From the NCBI RefSeq assembly GCF_014874095.1, contig NZ_JADBEB010000001.1:4092001-4156000 (forward strand): DNA of 64,000 nt. Direction: 5' to 3'. The position numbers were made by a program, and so were the translations under genes. This DNA comes from Plantactinospora soyae. Lineage in GTDB: Bacteria; Actinomycetota; Actinomycetes; Mycobacteriales; Micromonosporaceae. Positions 45,618 through 54,351 of the stretch are shown piece by piece; the stretch's first letter is position 1, and each line of letters opens with the position of its first letter. Below the pieces are notes generated by a model, which was not told the origin of the DNA, ran no database searches, and saw only the letters and a program-made list of their open reading frames with translations.

Positions 45618-47798
45618 GTGGCCAGACCCACCTCGCTGCTGAAGCGCCTGCTCCTCGGCCGACCGTTCCGGTCGGACAAGCTGCAGCACACCCTGCTGCC
45701 GAAGCGCATCGCGCTGCCGGTGTTCGCCTCCGACGCGCTGTCCAGCGTGGCGTACGCCCCGGACGAGATCCTGCTGACCCTCTCCATCGCCGGCACCTCC
45801 GCGTACCTCTTCTCCCCGTGGGTGGCCCTGGCGGTCGTGGTGGTGATGCTGACGGTGGTGGCGAGCTACCGGCAGACCGTGCACGCCTACCCCTCCGGCG
45901 GCGGCGACTACGAGGTGGCCACGGTCAACCTGGGGCCGAAGTTCGGCGTCGGGGTGGCCAGCGCTCTGCTGGTCGACTACGTGCTGACGGTGGCGGTCTC
46001 GGTCTCCTCCGGCGTGGCCAACCTGGGTTCGGTGCTGCCGTTCGTCTCCGAGCACCGGGTGGGGGTGGCGGTGACCGCCGTCATCCTGCTCACCTCGATC
46101 AACCTGCGCGGGCTGCGTGAGTCCGGCACCGCGTTCGCGATCCCCACCTACGGCTTCATCATCGTCATCGTCGGGATGATCCTCACCGGGTTGGTCCGGA
46201 TCTTCGTCCTCGGGCACGACCTCTCGGCGCCCAGCGCCAACCTGGTGGTCAGCGCCGAGCACGCCAACCTGACCGCCTTCGCGATGGCGTTCCTGCTGCT
46301 CCGGGCGTTCTCCTCGGGCTGTGCCGCGCTGACCGGGGTCGAGGCGATCTCCAACGGCGTCCCCGCCTTCAAGCCGCCGAAGAGCAAGAACGCCGCCACC
46401 ACGCTGCTGCTGCTCGGCACGGTGGCGATCGTGATGATCGTCGGCATCATCTGGCTGGCCCGGCTGACCCACCTCCAGTTCATGGAGAATCCGGCCCGCC
46501 AGCTCGAACACGGGCCGCTCGACTACGTGCAGAAGACCGTGACCGTCCAGCTCGGCCAGGCGATCTTCGGCGACGGGGTACTCCTCTTCGTGGTCGCCGG
46601 GGCGACCGCGCTGATCCTCTTCCTGGCCGCCAACACGGCGTTCAACGGCTTCCCGGTGCTCGGCTCGATCCTGGCGCAGGACCGCTACCTGCCCCGCCAG
46701 TTGCACACCCGGGGTGACCGGCTGGCGTTCTCGAACGGCATCGTCTTCCTCGCGGTCGCCGCGTGCCTGCTGATCGTCGCCTTCCAGGCCGAGGTGACCC
46801 GGCTGATCCAGCTCTACATCGTCGGCGTCTTCGTCTCGTTCACGCTCTCCCAGGCCGGCATGATCCGACACTGGAACCGGCTGCTGCGTACCGAGCGGGA
46901 TCCGGTGGTCCGGCGTCGGATGATCCGTTCCCGGGCGATCAACACCTTCGGGATGGGGCTCACCGCGGCCGTACTGGTGGTCGTCCTGATCACCAAGTTC
47001 CTGCTCGGCGCCTGGATCGCGATCGCCGCGATGGCCGTGATCTTCGTGATGATGCTCGGCATCCGCCGGCACTACGACCGGATCGCCGCCGAGCTGACCC
47101 CGGCCGAGGGCCGGCCGGTGCTGCCCGCCCGCAACCACGCCATCGTGCTGGTCAGCAAGGTGCACCAGCCGACCCTGCGGGCGGTCGCCTACGCTCAGGC
47201 CACCCGGCCGGACACGCTGACCGCGTTGACGGTCAGCGTGGACGACGTCGACACCCGGGCGGTCCAGGCCGAGTGGGAGCGACACGGGATGACCGTGCCG
47301 CTGACCGTCATCGACTCGCCGTACCGGGAGATCACCCGGCCTATCCTCGACTTCGTCGCCTCGGCCCGCCGGGCGTCACCCCGCGACGTGGTCACCGTCT
47401 TCATCCCCGAGTACGTCGTCGGGCACTGGTGGGAGAATCTGCTGCACAACCAGAGCGCACTGCGAATCAAGGGCCGGCTGCTCTTCGAACCGGGAGTGAT
47501 GGTGACCAGCGTGCCGTGGCAACTGGCCTCGACCGCCCGGAAGAACCTGGACCGGTACGACGCGACACTGCGGCGCGGACCCGCCCGGGGCCCCCGGGGC
47601 GCCAGCGTCGGCGACCTGCTCACCCCACCGGCGCCGTCGGGCGGCAGCACGACCGCCCCGGCGCGACCGTCGAGCCTGAGCACCGCGCCACCGCCGCCGC
47701 CCCCCACCACCGCACCGTCACCCCCGCCTCCGCCGCCCGGTACGGATCTCGACGATCCCCCGCCGGCCCCCGGTGCCGACACCGCCGGCCCCCGATGA
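45618..47798 (+). CDS. APC-superfamily permease, KimA-like potassium importer
   Basis: A protein of 726 aa. About twelve membrane helices lie in residues 30-460. The signatures FASDALSSVAYAPDEI, ASYRQTVHAYPSGGGDY and LVDYVLTVAVSVSSG line up with recalled B. subtilis KimA (SSDALSSVAYGTEQI, LSYRQIIYAYPQGGGAY, LVDYILTVAVSISAG), including residues used in K+ binding. A C-terminal USP-like cytosolic domain (about 490-650) matches the c-di-AMP-binding domain of KimA in place. The tail (650-726) is proline-rich. A GTG start is used. It is divergent from ceoB and overlaps the next gene by ATGA. Annotation as an amino-acid permease is the usual, less specific alternative. Confidence 0.85.
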   Translation: MARPTSLLKRLLLGRPFRSDKLQHTLLPKRIALPVFASDALSSVAYAPDEILLTLSIAGTSAYLFSPWVALAVVVVMLTVVASYRQTVHAYPSGGGDYEVATVNLGPKFGVGVASALLVDYVLTVAVSVSSGVANLGSVLPFVSEHRVGVAVTAVILLTSINLRGLRESGTAFAIPTYGFIIVIVGMILTGLVRIFVLGHDLSAPSANLVVSAEHANLTAFAMAFLLLRAFSSGCAALTGVEAISNGVPAFKPPKSKNAATTLLLLGTVAIVMIVGIIWLARLTHLQFMENPARQLEHGPLDYVQKTVTVQLGQAIFGDGVLLFVVAGATALILFLAANTAFNGFPVLGSILAQDRYLPRQLHTRGDRLAFSNGIVFLAVAACLLIVAFQAEVTRLIQLYIVGVFVSFTLSQAGMIRHWNRLLRTERDPVVRRRMIRSRAINTFGMGLTAAVLVVVLITKFLLGAWIAIAAMAVIFVMMLGIRRHYDRIAAELTPAEGRPVLPARNHAIVLVSKVHQPTLRAVAYAQATRPDTLTALTVSVDDVDTRAVQAEWERHGMTVPLTVIDSPYREITRPILDFVASARRASPRDVVTVFIPEYVVGHWWENLLHNQSALRIKGRLLFEPGVMVTSVPWQLASTARKNLDRYDATLRRGPARGPRGASVGDLLTPPAPSGGSTTAPARPSSLSTAPPPPPPTTAPSPPPPPPGTDLDDPPPAPGADTAGPR

Positions 47799-49195
47799 GT
47801 CCCGGTGAGGCGGAGCGGGTCGAGCGGGCCACGACCGGCCCCGGTGAGGCGGAGCGGGTCGAGTTGACCGTCGGCGCGGTGGCGCACGGCGGGCACTGCG
47901 TGGCGCGGCTCGACGGCCAGGTGGTCTTCGTCCGGCACGCCCTGCCCGGCGAGCGGGTTATTGCCGAGATCACCGAGGTACGCCGGGACTTCCTGCGGGC
48001 GGACGCGGTGACCGTACTCGAACCGTCGCCGGACCGGGTCGAACCGCCCTGCCCGTACGCCGGTCCGGACCGGTGTGGCGGATGCGACCTCCAGCACGTC
48101 GCGCCTCCGGCGCAGCGGGACTGGAAGGCGGAGGTGGTACGCGAGCAGTTGCGCCGGCTGGCCCGACTGGACCCGGCCGAGGTCGCCGAGCTGGACGTCC
48201 GGGTCGACGCGCTGCCCGGTGGATCGCTGGGCTGGCGGTCCCGGGTGCGCTACGCGGTCGACGGGGCGGGCCGGGCCGGCCTGCTCAAGCACCGCTCACA
48301 CGAGGTCGTCCCGATCGACCGCTGCCTGATCGCCCACCCCGCGATCCAGGACCAACCGGTCCTGCCGGCCAGCGGCCGGAGCTGGCCGGACGCCGACGTG
48401 GTGGAGGTGATCGCCTCCTCCGGCGGCGACGTGACGGTGCGCCCGCGCCGGACGACGGGGCTGGGTCTCGGCGGTGAACTGGGCGACGCCGCCGACCCGG
48501 TGGACGGCGTCGACGCGGGGCAGCCCGGCGGTGACCCGTCCGGTGGGCGTACCGCCCCGGGTGGGGCCGCCGGACCGGGTGCGGTCGAGGCGCCCGTCGA
48601 GGCGACGGGAACGGTACGGGAGCTGGCCGTCGACCGGGTGTGGGAACTGCCGCCGGAGGCGTTCTGGCAGGTACACCCGGCCGCGGCGGACACGCTGGTG
48701 GCGGCCGTACTCGACCTGCTGGACCCGCGCGACGGTGAGTCCGCCTGGGACCTCTACGGCGGTGCCGGCCTGTTCGCCGCCGCGCTGGCCGGCGAGGTCG
48801 GCCCGACCGGCCGGATCACCCTGGTCGAATCGGCCGCGGCGGCGGTCCGGGCCGCCCGGCAGAACCTGAGCGACCTGCCCCAGATCGAGGTGGTACGGGC
48901 GTCGGTCGCTCCGGCGCTGTCCCGGCGCCGCATCATCGGCCCGGTGGACCTGGTGGTGCTGGATCCGCCCCGGGCCGGTGCCGGGGCGGAGGTGGTCCGG
49001 GCCGTCGCGGCCGCCGCCACCCGGGCGATCGCCTACGTGGCCTGTGACCCCGCCTCCTTCGCCCGGGACGTGCGGACGTTCCGGGAGGCGGGCTGGCGGC
49101 TCGCCGCCCTGCGCGGATTCGACCTCTTTCCGATGACCCAGCACGTGGAACTCGTGTCGTTGCTGGTGCCGGCGGCCCCGACCACCACCGGCTGA
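47795..49195 (+). CDS. TRAM-domain RNA (uracil-5) methyltransferase, TrmA/RlmD family
   Basis: A protein of 466 aa. It has a TRAM RNA-binding domain (about 20-75, GHCVARLDGQVVFVRHALPG), a cysteine cluster (PCPYAGPDRCGGCD plus a later Cys) that would hold a 4Fe-4S centre, a SAM fold (WDLYGGAGLFAAALA, LVVLDPPRAGAG) and the catalytic Cys in VACDPASFARDV. It methylates C5 of uridine in rRNA or tRNA. A low-complexity Gly/Pro insert of about 50 residues (about 225-275) interrupts the central domain. The N-terminus contains a 24-bp direct duplication. Start overlap with the permease gene indicates coupling. Confidence 0.88.
   Translation: MSPGEAERVERATTGPGEAERVELTVGAVAHGGHCVARLDGQVVFVRHALPGERVIAEITEVRRDFLRADAVTVLEPSPDRVEPPCPYAGPDRCGGCDLQHVAPPAQRDWKAEVVREQLRRLARLDPAEVAELDVRVDALPGGSLGWRSRVRYAVDGAGRAGLLKHRSHEVVPIDRCLIAHPAIQDQPVLPASGRSWPDADVVEVIASSGGDVTVRPRRTTGLGLGGELGDAADPVDGVDAGQPGGDPSGGRTAPGGAAGPGAVEAPVEATGTVRELAVDRVWELPPEAFWQVHPAAADTLVAAVLDLLDPRDGESAWDLYGGAGLFAAALAGEVGPTGRITLVESAAAAVRAARQNLSDLPQIEVVRASVAPALSRRRIIGPVDLVVLDPPRAGAGAEVVRAVAAAATRAIAYVACDPASFARDVRTFREAGWRLAALRGFDLFPMTQHVELVSLLVPAAPTTTG
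47801..47863 (+). repeat. 24-bp direct repeat in the methyltransferase N-terminus
   Basis: CCCGGTGAGGCGGAGCGGGT plus CGAG occurs at 47801-47824 and 47840-47863, in frame (PGEAERVE twice). A 39-bp unit appears to have duplicated recently. Confidence 0.85.
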
Positions 49196-49236
49196 GCGGT
49201 ACGGCTCCGTCGACGGGCCGTGCCGCCTCAGCCGGT
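49187..49236. terminator. Hairpin between methyltransferase and RNA ligase genes
   Basis: ACCGGCTGAGCGG (49187-49199) pairs with CCGCCTCAGCCGGT (49223-49236) with one bulged base. It lies between convergent genes and overlaps the upstream stop codon. Confidence 0.6.
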
Positions 49237-49252
49237 ACGGCTCCGTCGACGG
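49197..49252. repeat. 20-bp direct repeat at the 3' junction
   Basis: CGGTACGGCTCCGTCGACGG occurs exactly at 49197-49216 and 49233-49252, 36 bp apart. The second copy ends at the base before the RNA ligase stop codon. Confidence 0.85.
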
Positions 49253-50032
49253 TCAGCGGCCGCCGCGTCGCTTCAGCGTCCGTTCGTAGTCCTGGAAGCG
49301 CGCCTTCGCGATCGCCGAACGGGTCTCCGAGCGCAGCACGATGCCCTCGGCCCGACCCGGCGTACCGTCCAGCGCCACCGTCGTCGAAGGCAGGTACTCG
49401 CCGAGGAACCGGAACATCTTGTCGAGGTCGGTCGGCAGTTCGGTGGCCTCGACCGCGTCCAGCCGGGGCACGGTCTCCAGCCCCGCGGCGGCGGCGGTCT
49501 CCAGCAGGTCATCCTCGGCCAGGAAGCGCTGGCCGGCCGCCTCGCGCCAGGCCGAGATCCGCTCGGCCGGCCAGGTCAGGAGTTCCGCGTGGTCGTCGAG
49601 GACCGCGACGTCGAACAGCCGGGCGCCCACCGTCCGGGCGTTGGTGTAGTGCTTCGACCCGGCGGTGACCTTTCCGCCGTAGACCTCGAAAAAGTGGACC
49701 ACGATGCGGTCCGGTCCGGTCGGCCGCAGCCGGTCGGCGATCGGGCGGAGCGCCTCGACGATGCCGAGGGCGGGATTGCCGATCAGGTCGCCACGGGCGT
49801 AGAGGAGTTCCTCGCGGCTGCCGATCAGATAACTGCCGTCGGGCAGCGAGACGATCCGGCCGTTGGTGCCGTCGATCTTCTCGGTCAGGAACACCCGGCC
49901 GGCGAACGGGACGGTCGCGTCGAGCAGCCCGCCGTTGCGTGGGTCGAGTTCGTGGTAGGTCGGGATCGACGGGTACTTCGTCATCGAGTTGATGATCGAG
50001 AGGTCCGCCGTACGGACGTCGAAGTCGGACAC
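49253..50032 (-). CDS. RNA ligase family protein (T4 Rnl2-like nucleotidyltransferase)
   Basis: A protein of 259 aa with the covalent nucleotidyltransferase motifs in order: motif I EKIDGTNGR (nucleophile Lys52), FFEVYGG (Glu116), EGIVLRSE (Glu229) and KARF (Lys243). It would activate with ATP, form an enzyme-AMP adduct and seal a nick in RNA or an RNA-containing duplex. It has no added C-terminal domain, so substrate choice is open. The GTG start at 50032 has GGGAGA 5-10 bases upstream. It interrupts the conserved block between the methyltransferase and dxs, and no RtcB, Pnkp or Hen1 partner is nearby. Confidence 0.82.
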   Translation of the reverse strand: MSDFDVRTADLSIINSMTKYPSIPTYHELDPRNGGLLDATVPFAGRVFLTEKIDGTNGRIVSLPDGSYLIGSREELLYARGDLIGNPALGIVEALRPIADRLRPTGPDRIVVHFFEVYGGKVTAGSKHYTNARTVGARLFDVAVLDDHAELLTWPAERISAWREAAGQRFLAEDDLLETAAAAGLETVPRLDAVEATELPTDLDKMFRFLGEYLPSTTVALDGTPGRAEGIVLRSETRSAIAKARFQDYERTLKRRGGR

Positions 50033-50190
50033 GCTGTCTCCCCGTCATCTGCCGCTCCCGAACGGAGTGGCGGCTCAGGCCACCTTCGGGGATGGAGATC
50101 GAACTGGCAACGCAGATATCGACGGGTCGGACCGTCGCGGCCCCGGCACGGCGAGGACGTGCCGGCGTCCTCGCCGTGCCGTGACCGCGA

Positions 50191-50442
50191 TCAGGAGGTG
50201 ACGTGTACGGCGGCCCGGCGGCCGGTGGAGACAGCCTCCGAATCGCGGCGCGCGGCTCGGGCGGAGGCCCGGTCGCGGAACCGGATCCAGGCGACGATCA
50301 GCAGGATGAACGGAAGTAGTGGCAGCGCGAGCAGGAGCACGATGCCTACCGCGAGTACCTGACCCGCGGCGTAGCGGCCGGACATCGGGGCGCTACGGGC
50401 GCGGCCGGGAAAGCGGCTCGGGCGGGGGCCAGCAGGCGACAT
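50191..50442 (-). CDS. Small single-pass membrane protein
   Basis: A protein of 83 aa. A basic N-terminus is followed by one long hydrophobic helix (VLAVGIVLLLALPLLPFILL) and a basic, Arg/Ala-rich tail (RFRDRASARAARRDSE). No family is recognised. The ATG at 50442 has AAGG 7 bases upstream; a later ATG (MSGRYAAG) could also start it. Confidence 0.55.
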   Translation of the reverse strand: MSPAGPRPSRFPGRARSAPMSGRYAAGQVLAVGIVLLLALPLLPFILLIVAWIRFRDRASARAARRDSEAVSTGRRAAVHVTS

Positions 50443-50897
50443 GTCGAGACCTTAGGGGAGGGTGGGGTTACCGGCCATGCTACGGCTCTTCGCGGTATCT
50501 GCCCGATTTTTCGTTCGTTTGGCCGAGTCCCTCCCCACCACTCGCGGTTGGGGGACGTCGACTGTCCGCTACCGGAGCACCGTCCGGTCAACGGGACTCT
50601 GCTGATCGCCGACGGCTCTGCGCCGGGTGGCGAAGCGGTTCGCCACCGGAGAGCGGTCGGCGTCGACTACCCTGCCCGCCGACGCGTCTCAGCTGGCCTG
50701 CGGAAGCCGGCCCGACACCGATCTTCACCGGATCCACCACCGATCTTCACCGGATCCGACCCCGGTCCTCTGGCGGCCCGGCTGCGGGCCGTACCGGCCC
50801 CGATAGACTCTGCGGCTATGAGCCTGTGTAGGGAGCGAATCAGCCAGCCCAGTGCCGTGCGGCCCGATACGCCTGCCGAGCACGGCGAGGTGGTGGC
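50443..50897. promoter_or_regulatory. 455-bp region upstream of dxs
   Basis: Divergent spacer between the small membrane protein gene and dxs. Its main feature is a 20-bp direct repeat CACCGATCTTCACCGGATCC at 50716-50735 and 50738-50757 (period 22, about two helical turns), 141 bases before the dxs start, a good shape for tandem regulator sites. The region 50470-50530 is comparatively AT-rich (TTTTTCGTTCGTTTGG). No gene is seen; short frames lack ribosome sites. Confidence 0.5.
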
Positions 50898-52898
50898 ATG
50901 AGCGACCGTACCGAGGAGACGAATTCCGCCCGCCGGTTGCTGGGCGCGGTGCGAGGACCGCAGGACGTCAAGCGGATGTCCGGCGACGAACTCGACCTGC
51001 TCGCCGCCGAGATCCGGGACTTCCTGGTCGCCAAGGTGTCCCGGACGGGTGGGCACCTCGGCCCGAACCTCGGGGTCGTCGAGCTGACCCTCGCCATGCA
51101 CCGGGTCTTCGACTCGCCCCGGGACCGCTTTCTGTTCGACACCGGCCACCAGGCCTACGTACACAAGATGCTCACCGGTCGGCAGGAGGGCTTCGACCAG
51201 CTGCGACAGCGCGGCGGCCTGTCGGGCTATCCGAGCCAGGCGGAGAGCGAACACGACCTGATCGAGAACTCGCACGCCTCGACCGCGCTCTCCTATGCGG
51301 ACGGGCTGGCCAAGGCGTACGCCCTGCGCGGCGAGTCGCGCAACGTCGTCGCCGTGGTCGGTGACGGGGCGCTCACCGGTGGCATGTGCTGGGAGGCGCT
51401 GAACAACATCGCCGCCGCCCGCAATCCGCTGGTCATCGTCGTCAACGACAACGGCCGGTCGTACGCCCCGACCATCGGCGGGCTGGCCGACCACCTCTCG
51501 ACGCTGCGGCTCAACCCCGGCTACGAGAAGGTGCTCGACACCGTCAAGGAGGCGCTCGGCTCCACCCCGCTGGTCGGCAGGCCGATGTACGAGGTGCTGC
51601 ACGCGGTCAAGAAGGGCATCAAGGACGCGGTAGCCCCGCAGGCCATGTTCGAGGACCTGGGCATCAAGTACCTCGGCCCGGTCGACGGGCACGACGTGGC
51701 CGCGATGGAGTCGGCACTGCGCCGGGCCAAGGGCTTCGGCGGGCCGGTGATAGTGCACGCGGTGACCCGCAAGGGTCTGGGCTACCGCCCGGCCGAGGAG
51801 GACGACGCCGACTGCCTGCACAGCCCGGGCACGTTCGACGTGGAGACCGGCAAGCTGCTCGCCGCCCCCTCGGTGAAGTGGACGCACGTCTTCGCCGACG
51901 AGCTGGTCGCGGTCGCCGACGAGCGGCCCGACGTGGTGGGCATCACGGCCGCGATGGCCGAGCCGACCGGGATCGCCGCGATGGCCCGCAAGTACCCGGA
52001 ACGGGTCTACGACGTCGGCATCGCCGAACAGCACGCGGTCACCTCGGCCGCCGGCCTCGCCCTGGGCGGCCTGCATCCGGTGGTGGCGGTCTACGCGACC
52101 TTCCTCAACCGGGCGTTCGACCAGGTGCTGCTCGACGTGGCGATGCACAAGCTGCCGGTGACGTTCGTGCTGGACCGGGCCGGGATCACCGGCCCGGACG
52201 GCCCGAGCCACTACGGCATCTGGGACATGTCCGTGTTCGGGGTGGTTCCCGGGCTGCGGATCGCCGCGCCTCGGGACGCCGCGACCCTGCGGGCGGAACT
52301 CCACGAGGCGGTCGCGGTCGAGGACGGGCCGACCCTCCTGCGGTTCCCGACCGGATCGGTCACGGCCGATCTGCCGGCGATCCGTCGGGTCACCGCCGCC
52401 GGCTCGGTGTCGGGCGGCGTGGACGTGCTGGCCGAGTCCGCCCGTGCCGACGTGCTGCTGGTCGCCGTGGGGGCGTTCGGGCACCTCGGGATGGAGGTGG
52501 CTGCCCGGGTCGCCGAGCAGGGCTACGGCGTCACCGTCGTCGACCCGCGCTGGGTCCGGCCGATCCCACCGGAGCTGGTCACCCTGGCCGGCGCGCACCG
52601 GCTGGTGGTCACCGTCGAGGATGGCGTACGGGCCGGCGGTGTCGGCGACGCGCTGGCCAAGGCGATGCGGGACGCGGACGTACGGGTGCCGCTGCGCGAT
52701 CTGGGCGTACCGCCGGTCTGGCAGCCGCACGGCACCAGGGCGCAGATCCTGGCCGACCTGGGACTCACCGCGCAGGATGTGGCCCGGGACGTCACCGGCT
52801 GGGTCTCCCAGCTCGACGACGAGTCCATCGCACCGGTCCGGGTGACCGCCGCCAACGGTGGCGACCGGACGGCGAAGGGCCGCAACGGACGCGGCTGA
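50898..52898 (+). CDS. dxs: 1-deoxy-D-xylulose-5-phosphate synthase
   Basis: A protein of 666 aa. Thiamine diphosphate binding is seen in [20 protein letters not shown] with [11 protein letters not shown]; substrate-site residues lie in [16 protein letters not shown] and [11 protein letters not shown]; the transketolase-like pyrimidine domain contains [19 protein letters not shown], and [14 protein letters not shown] is characteristic. It condenses pyruvate with glyceraldehyde 3-phosphate, the first step of the MEP isoprenoid pathway in the cytoplasm. The ATG at 50898 follows GAGGTGG. It is the last member of the conserved core block and ends in a strong terminator. Confidence 0.97.
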   Translation: MSDRTEETNSARRLLGAVRGPQDVKRMSGDELDLLAAEIRDFLVAKVSRTGGHLGPNLGVVELTLAMHRVFDSPRDRFLFDTGHQAYVHKMLTGRQEGFDQLRQRGGLSGYPSQAESEHDLIENSHASTALSYADGLAKAYALRGESRNVVAVVGDGALTGGMCWEALNNIAAARNPLVIVVNDNGRSYAPTIGGLADHLSTLRLNPGYEKVLDTVKEALGSTPLVGRPMYEVLHAVKKGIKDAVAPQAMFEDLGIKYLGPVDGHDVAAMESALRRAKGFGGPVIVHAVTRKGLGYRPAEEDDADCLHSPGTFDVETGKLLAAPSVKWTHVFADELVAVADERPDVVGITAAMAEPTGIAAMARKYPERVYDVGIAEQHAVTSAAGLALGGLHPVVAVYATFLNRAFDQVLLDVAMHKLPVTFVLDRAGITGPDGPSHYGIWDMSVFGVVPGLRIAAPRDAATLRAELHEAVAVEDGPTLLRFPTGSVTADLPAIRRVTAAGSVSGGVDVLAESARADVLLVAVGAFGHLGMEVAARVAEQGYGVTVVDPRWVRPIPPELVTLAGAHRLVVTVEDGVRAGGVGDALAKAMRDADVRVPLRDLGVPPVWQPHGTRAQILADLGLTAQDVARDVTGWVSQLDDESIAPVRVTAANGGDRTAKGRNGRG

Positions 52899-52914
52899 TC
52901 CCGCGCCAACGAAC

Positions 52915-52947
52915 CGACGGGCCCGGTCGACCTGACCGGGCCCGTCG
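52915..52947. terminator. Strong hairpin terminator after dxs
   Basis: CGACGGGCCCGGTC (52915-52928) pairs perfectly with GACCGGGCCCGTCG (52934-52947) around a 5-base loop, 17 bases after the stop. It also faces the convergent lipoprotein gene. Confidence 0.85.
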
Positions 52948-52964
52948 TCGCTCTACCGGGTTGG

Positions 52965-54152
52965 TCAGTTGCCGCCGAACGAGCGCTGGATCGTCTCGTC
53001 AGAGTGCGTCAGGCTGTACGTCTGCCTGCTGGTCGGCTTGTCCAGGACGACCAGACCGGGGCGGTCGATCCGGCGGGGCGTACCGGGCGGCAGCGTGAGG
53101 CTGCTCTCCGAGCTGTCCTCCCAGACCAGTACGACGACGGGGCTGGGCAGCGGCAGGAGGTACCCCTGGAGCGGCTCGGACCGGTCCGCGGCCGACACCA
53201 CCGGCGGGCCGTCGGCCGGCCGCACCATCACCGCGGTCATCACGCCGTCGTCGGTACGCCAGCGGAGCTGCTCGAGCTTGCTCAGCCGTCCGGAGTCGTC
53301 GAGCGCGACCTCGCCCAGCGTCTTCGTCCTGACCTGGTCGATCGGCCAGGACGCCGGCACCGATCCGGGATGGACCCGGCCGTGCACCCGGTGCGCGATG
53401 CTGCCGAAGGCGCCGGTCTTCTCGCCGAGTCGGCAGGTGTCGAGCCCGCGCAGCGCCGCCCCCGCCGAGGCGGTGTCGTCGTTGACCAGCGGATAGCGCG
53501 GTCCGGCCGTACCGGTGCCGAGATCGACGAGCCGGTCGGCGGACTTGCCGCTCGGCAGCGACTCGCTGGGGCGCAGCCGGGCGGTGACGGTGGCGGCGGC
53601 GCAGGCCGGCACGGCGACCGGGGCGGTCAGGCCGTCCGTGACGGCCAACGTCTGGCGGTCCGGTCCGAGGAGGCGGTCCACCCGGGCCGAGACGAGGTAG
53701 CGCCGCCCGGTGGGAAGCTGCACCGGCAGTACGTCGGAGTAGACCAGGTAGCCCGGATCGGTGTACTCGACCGCCCGGTCGACGCGGAAGTCCGTGCCGT
53801 CGCTGGTCAGTTGCAGCAACCAGGACGCCGACTCGCCCGGTACGTCGGCGGCGACGAGTGCCAGCCGGGCGCCGTCCACCTCGCCGAGCCAGAGGATCCC
53901 CGACGAGGGGAGGTGGACCCGGTCCTCGACCGGTGAGCGCCACTCGTCCACGGCCTTCGCCACGGCGGTGGTCGCTTGTGGATCCCCGGCCAGCGTGCCC
54001 CGGGACGGCCAGACCTGGAGGGTGCCATCCAGTGTGTCGTAGCCGACCCGCAACGCGACCGCGGGCTCCTTCGGCACGGTCCCGCATCCGCCCGCGAGGA
54101 GAGCCAGCACCAACACCGCGCCGGTGATCCCGGTACGAGGGACTGAACCCAC
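52965..54152 (-). CDS. Secreted lipoprotein of unknown function
   Basis: A protein of 395 aa. The signal GAVLVLALLAGGCGTVPKEP ends in the lipobox LAGGC, so the protein is lipid-anchored outside the membrane. The mature part is beta-rich with repeated segments ending in hydrophobic-charged strands (ILWLGEVDGARLALVAADVP, VVVLVWEDSSESSLTLPPGT) and two Cys that may pair (VPACAAA, LDTCRLG), suggestive of a propeller or LpqB-like sensor. No catalytic motif is seen. It starts with GTG and lies 199 bp from the first GT-C-like gene on the opposite strand. Confidence 0.7.
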   Translation of the reverse strand: MGSVPRTGITGAVLVLALLAGGCGTVPKEPAVALRVGYDTLDGTLQVWPSRGTLAGDPQATTAVAKAVDEWRSPVEDRVHLPSSGILWLGEVDGARLALVAADVPGESASWLLQLTSDGTDFRVDRAVEYTDPGYLVYSDVLPVQLPTGRRYLVSARVDRLLGPDRQTLAVTDGLTAPVAVPACAAATVTARLRPSESLPSGKSADRLVDLGTGTAGPRYPLVNDDTASAGAALRGLDTCRLGEKTGAFGSIAHRVHGRVHPGSVPASWPIDQVRTKTLGEVALDDSGRLSKLEQLRWRTDDGVMTAVMVRPADGPPVVSAADRSEPLQGYLLPLPSPVVVLVWEDSSESSLTLPPGTPRRIDRPGLVVLDKPTSRQTYSLTHSDETIQRSFGGN

Positions 54153-54351
54153 CGCTGTGCCCCCGATCCGCCTCAGCTGTCTACAGAAGCCACATCCTAC
54201 GAGATCTCGGACGCCGGCCGGGCATCACCCGGCAAAGCCAGCCGATCGGGTCCGCCCCGCTGCGGGTCGGCGGAAGATGCCGCTCGCCCTGCGGTAACCG
54301 GCCGCCCAGGCATCCGGGACCAATCGGGTACTCCTGTAGACTCCGCCGACT

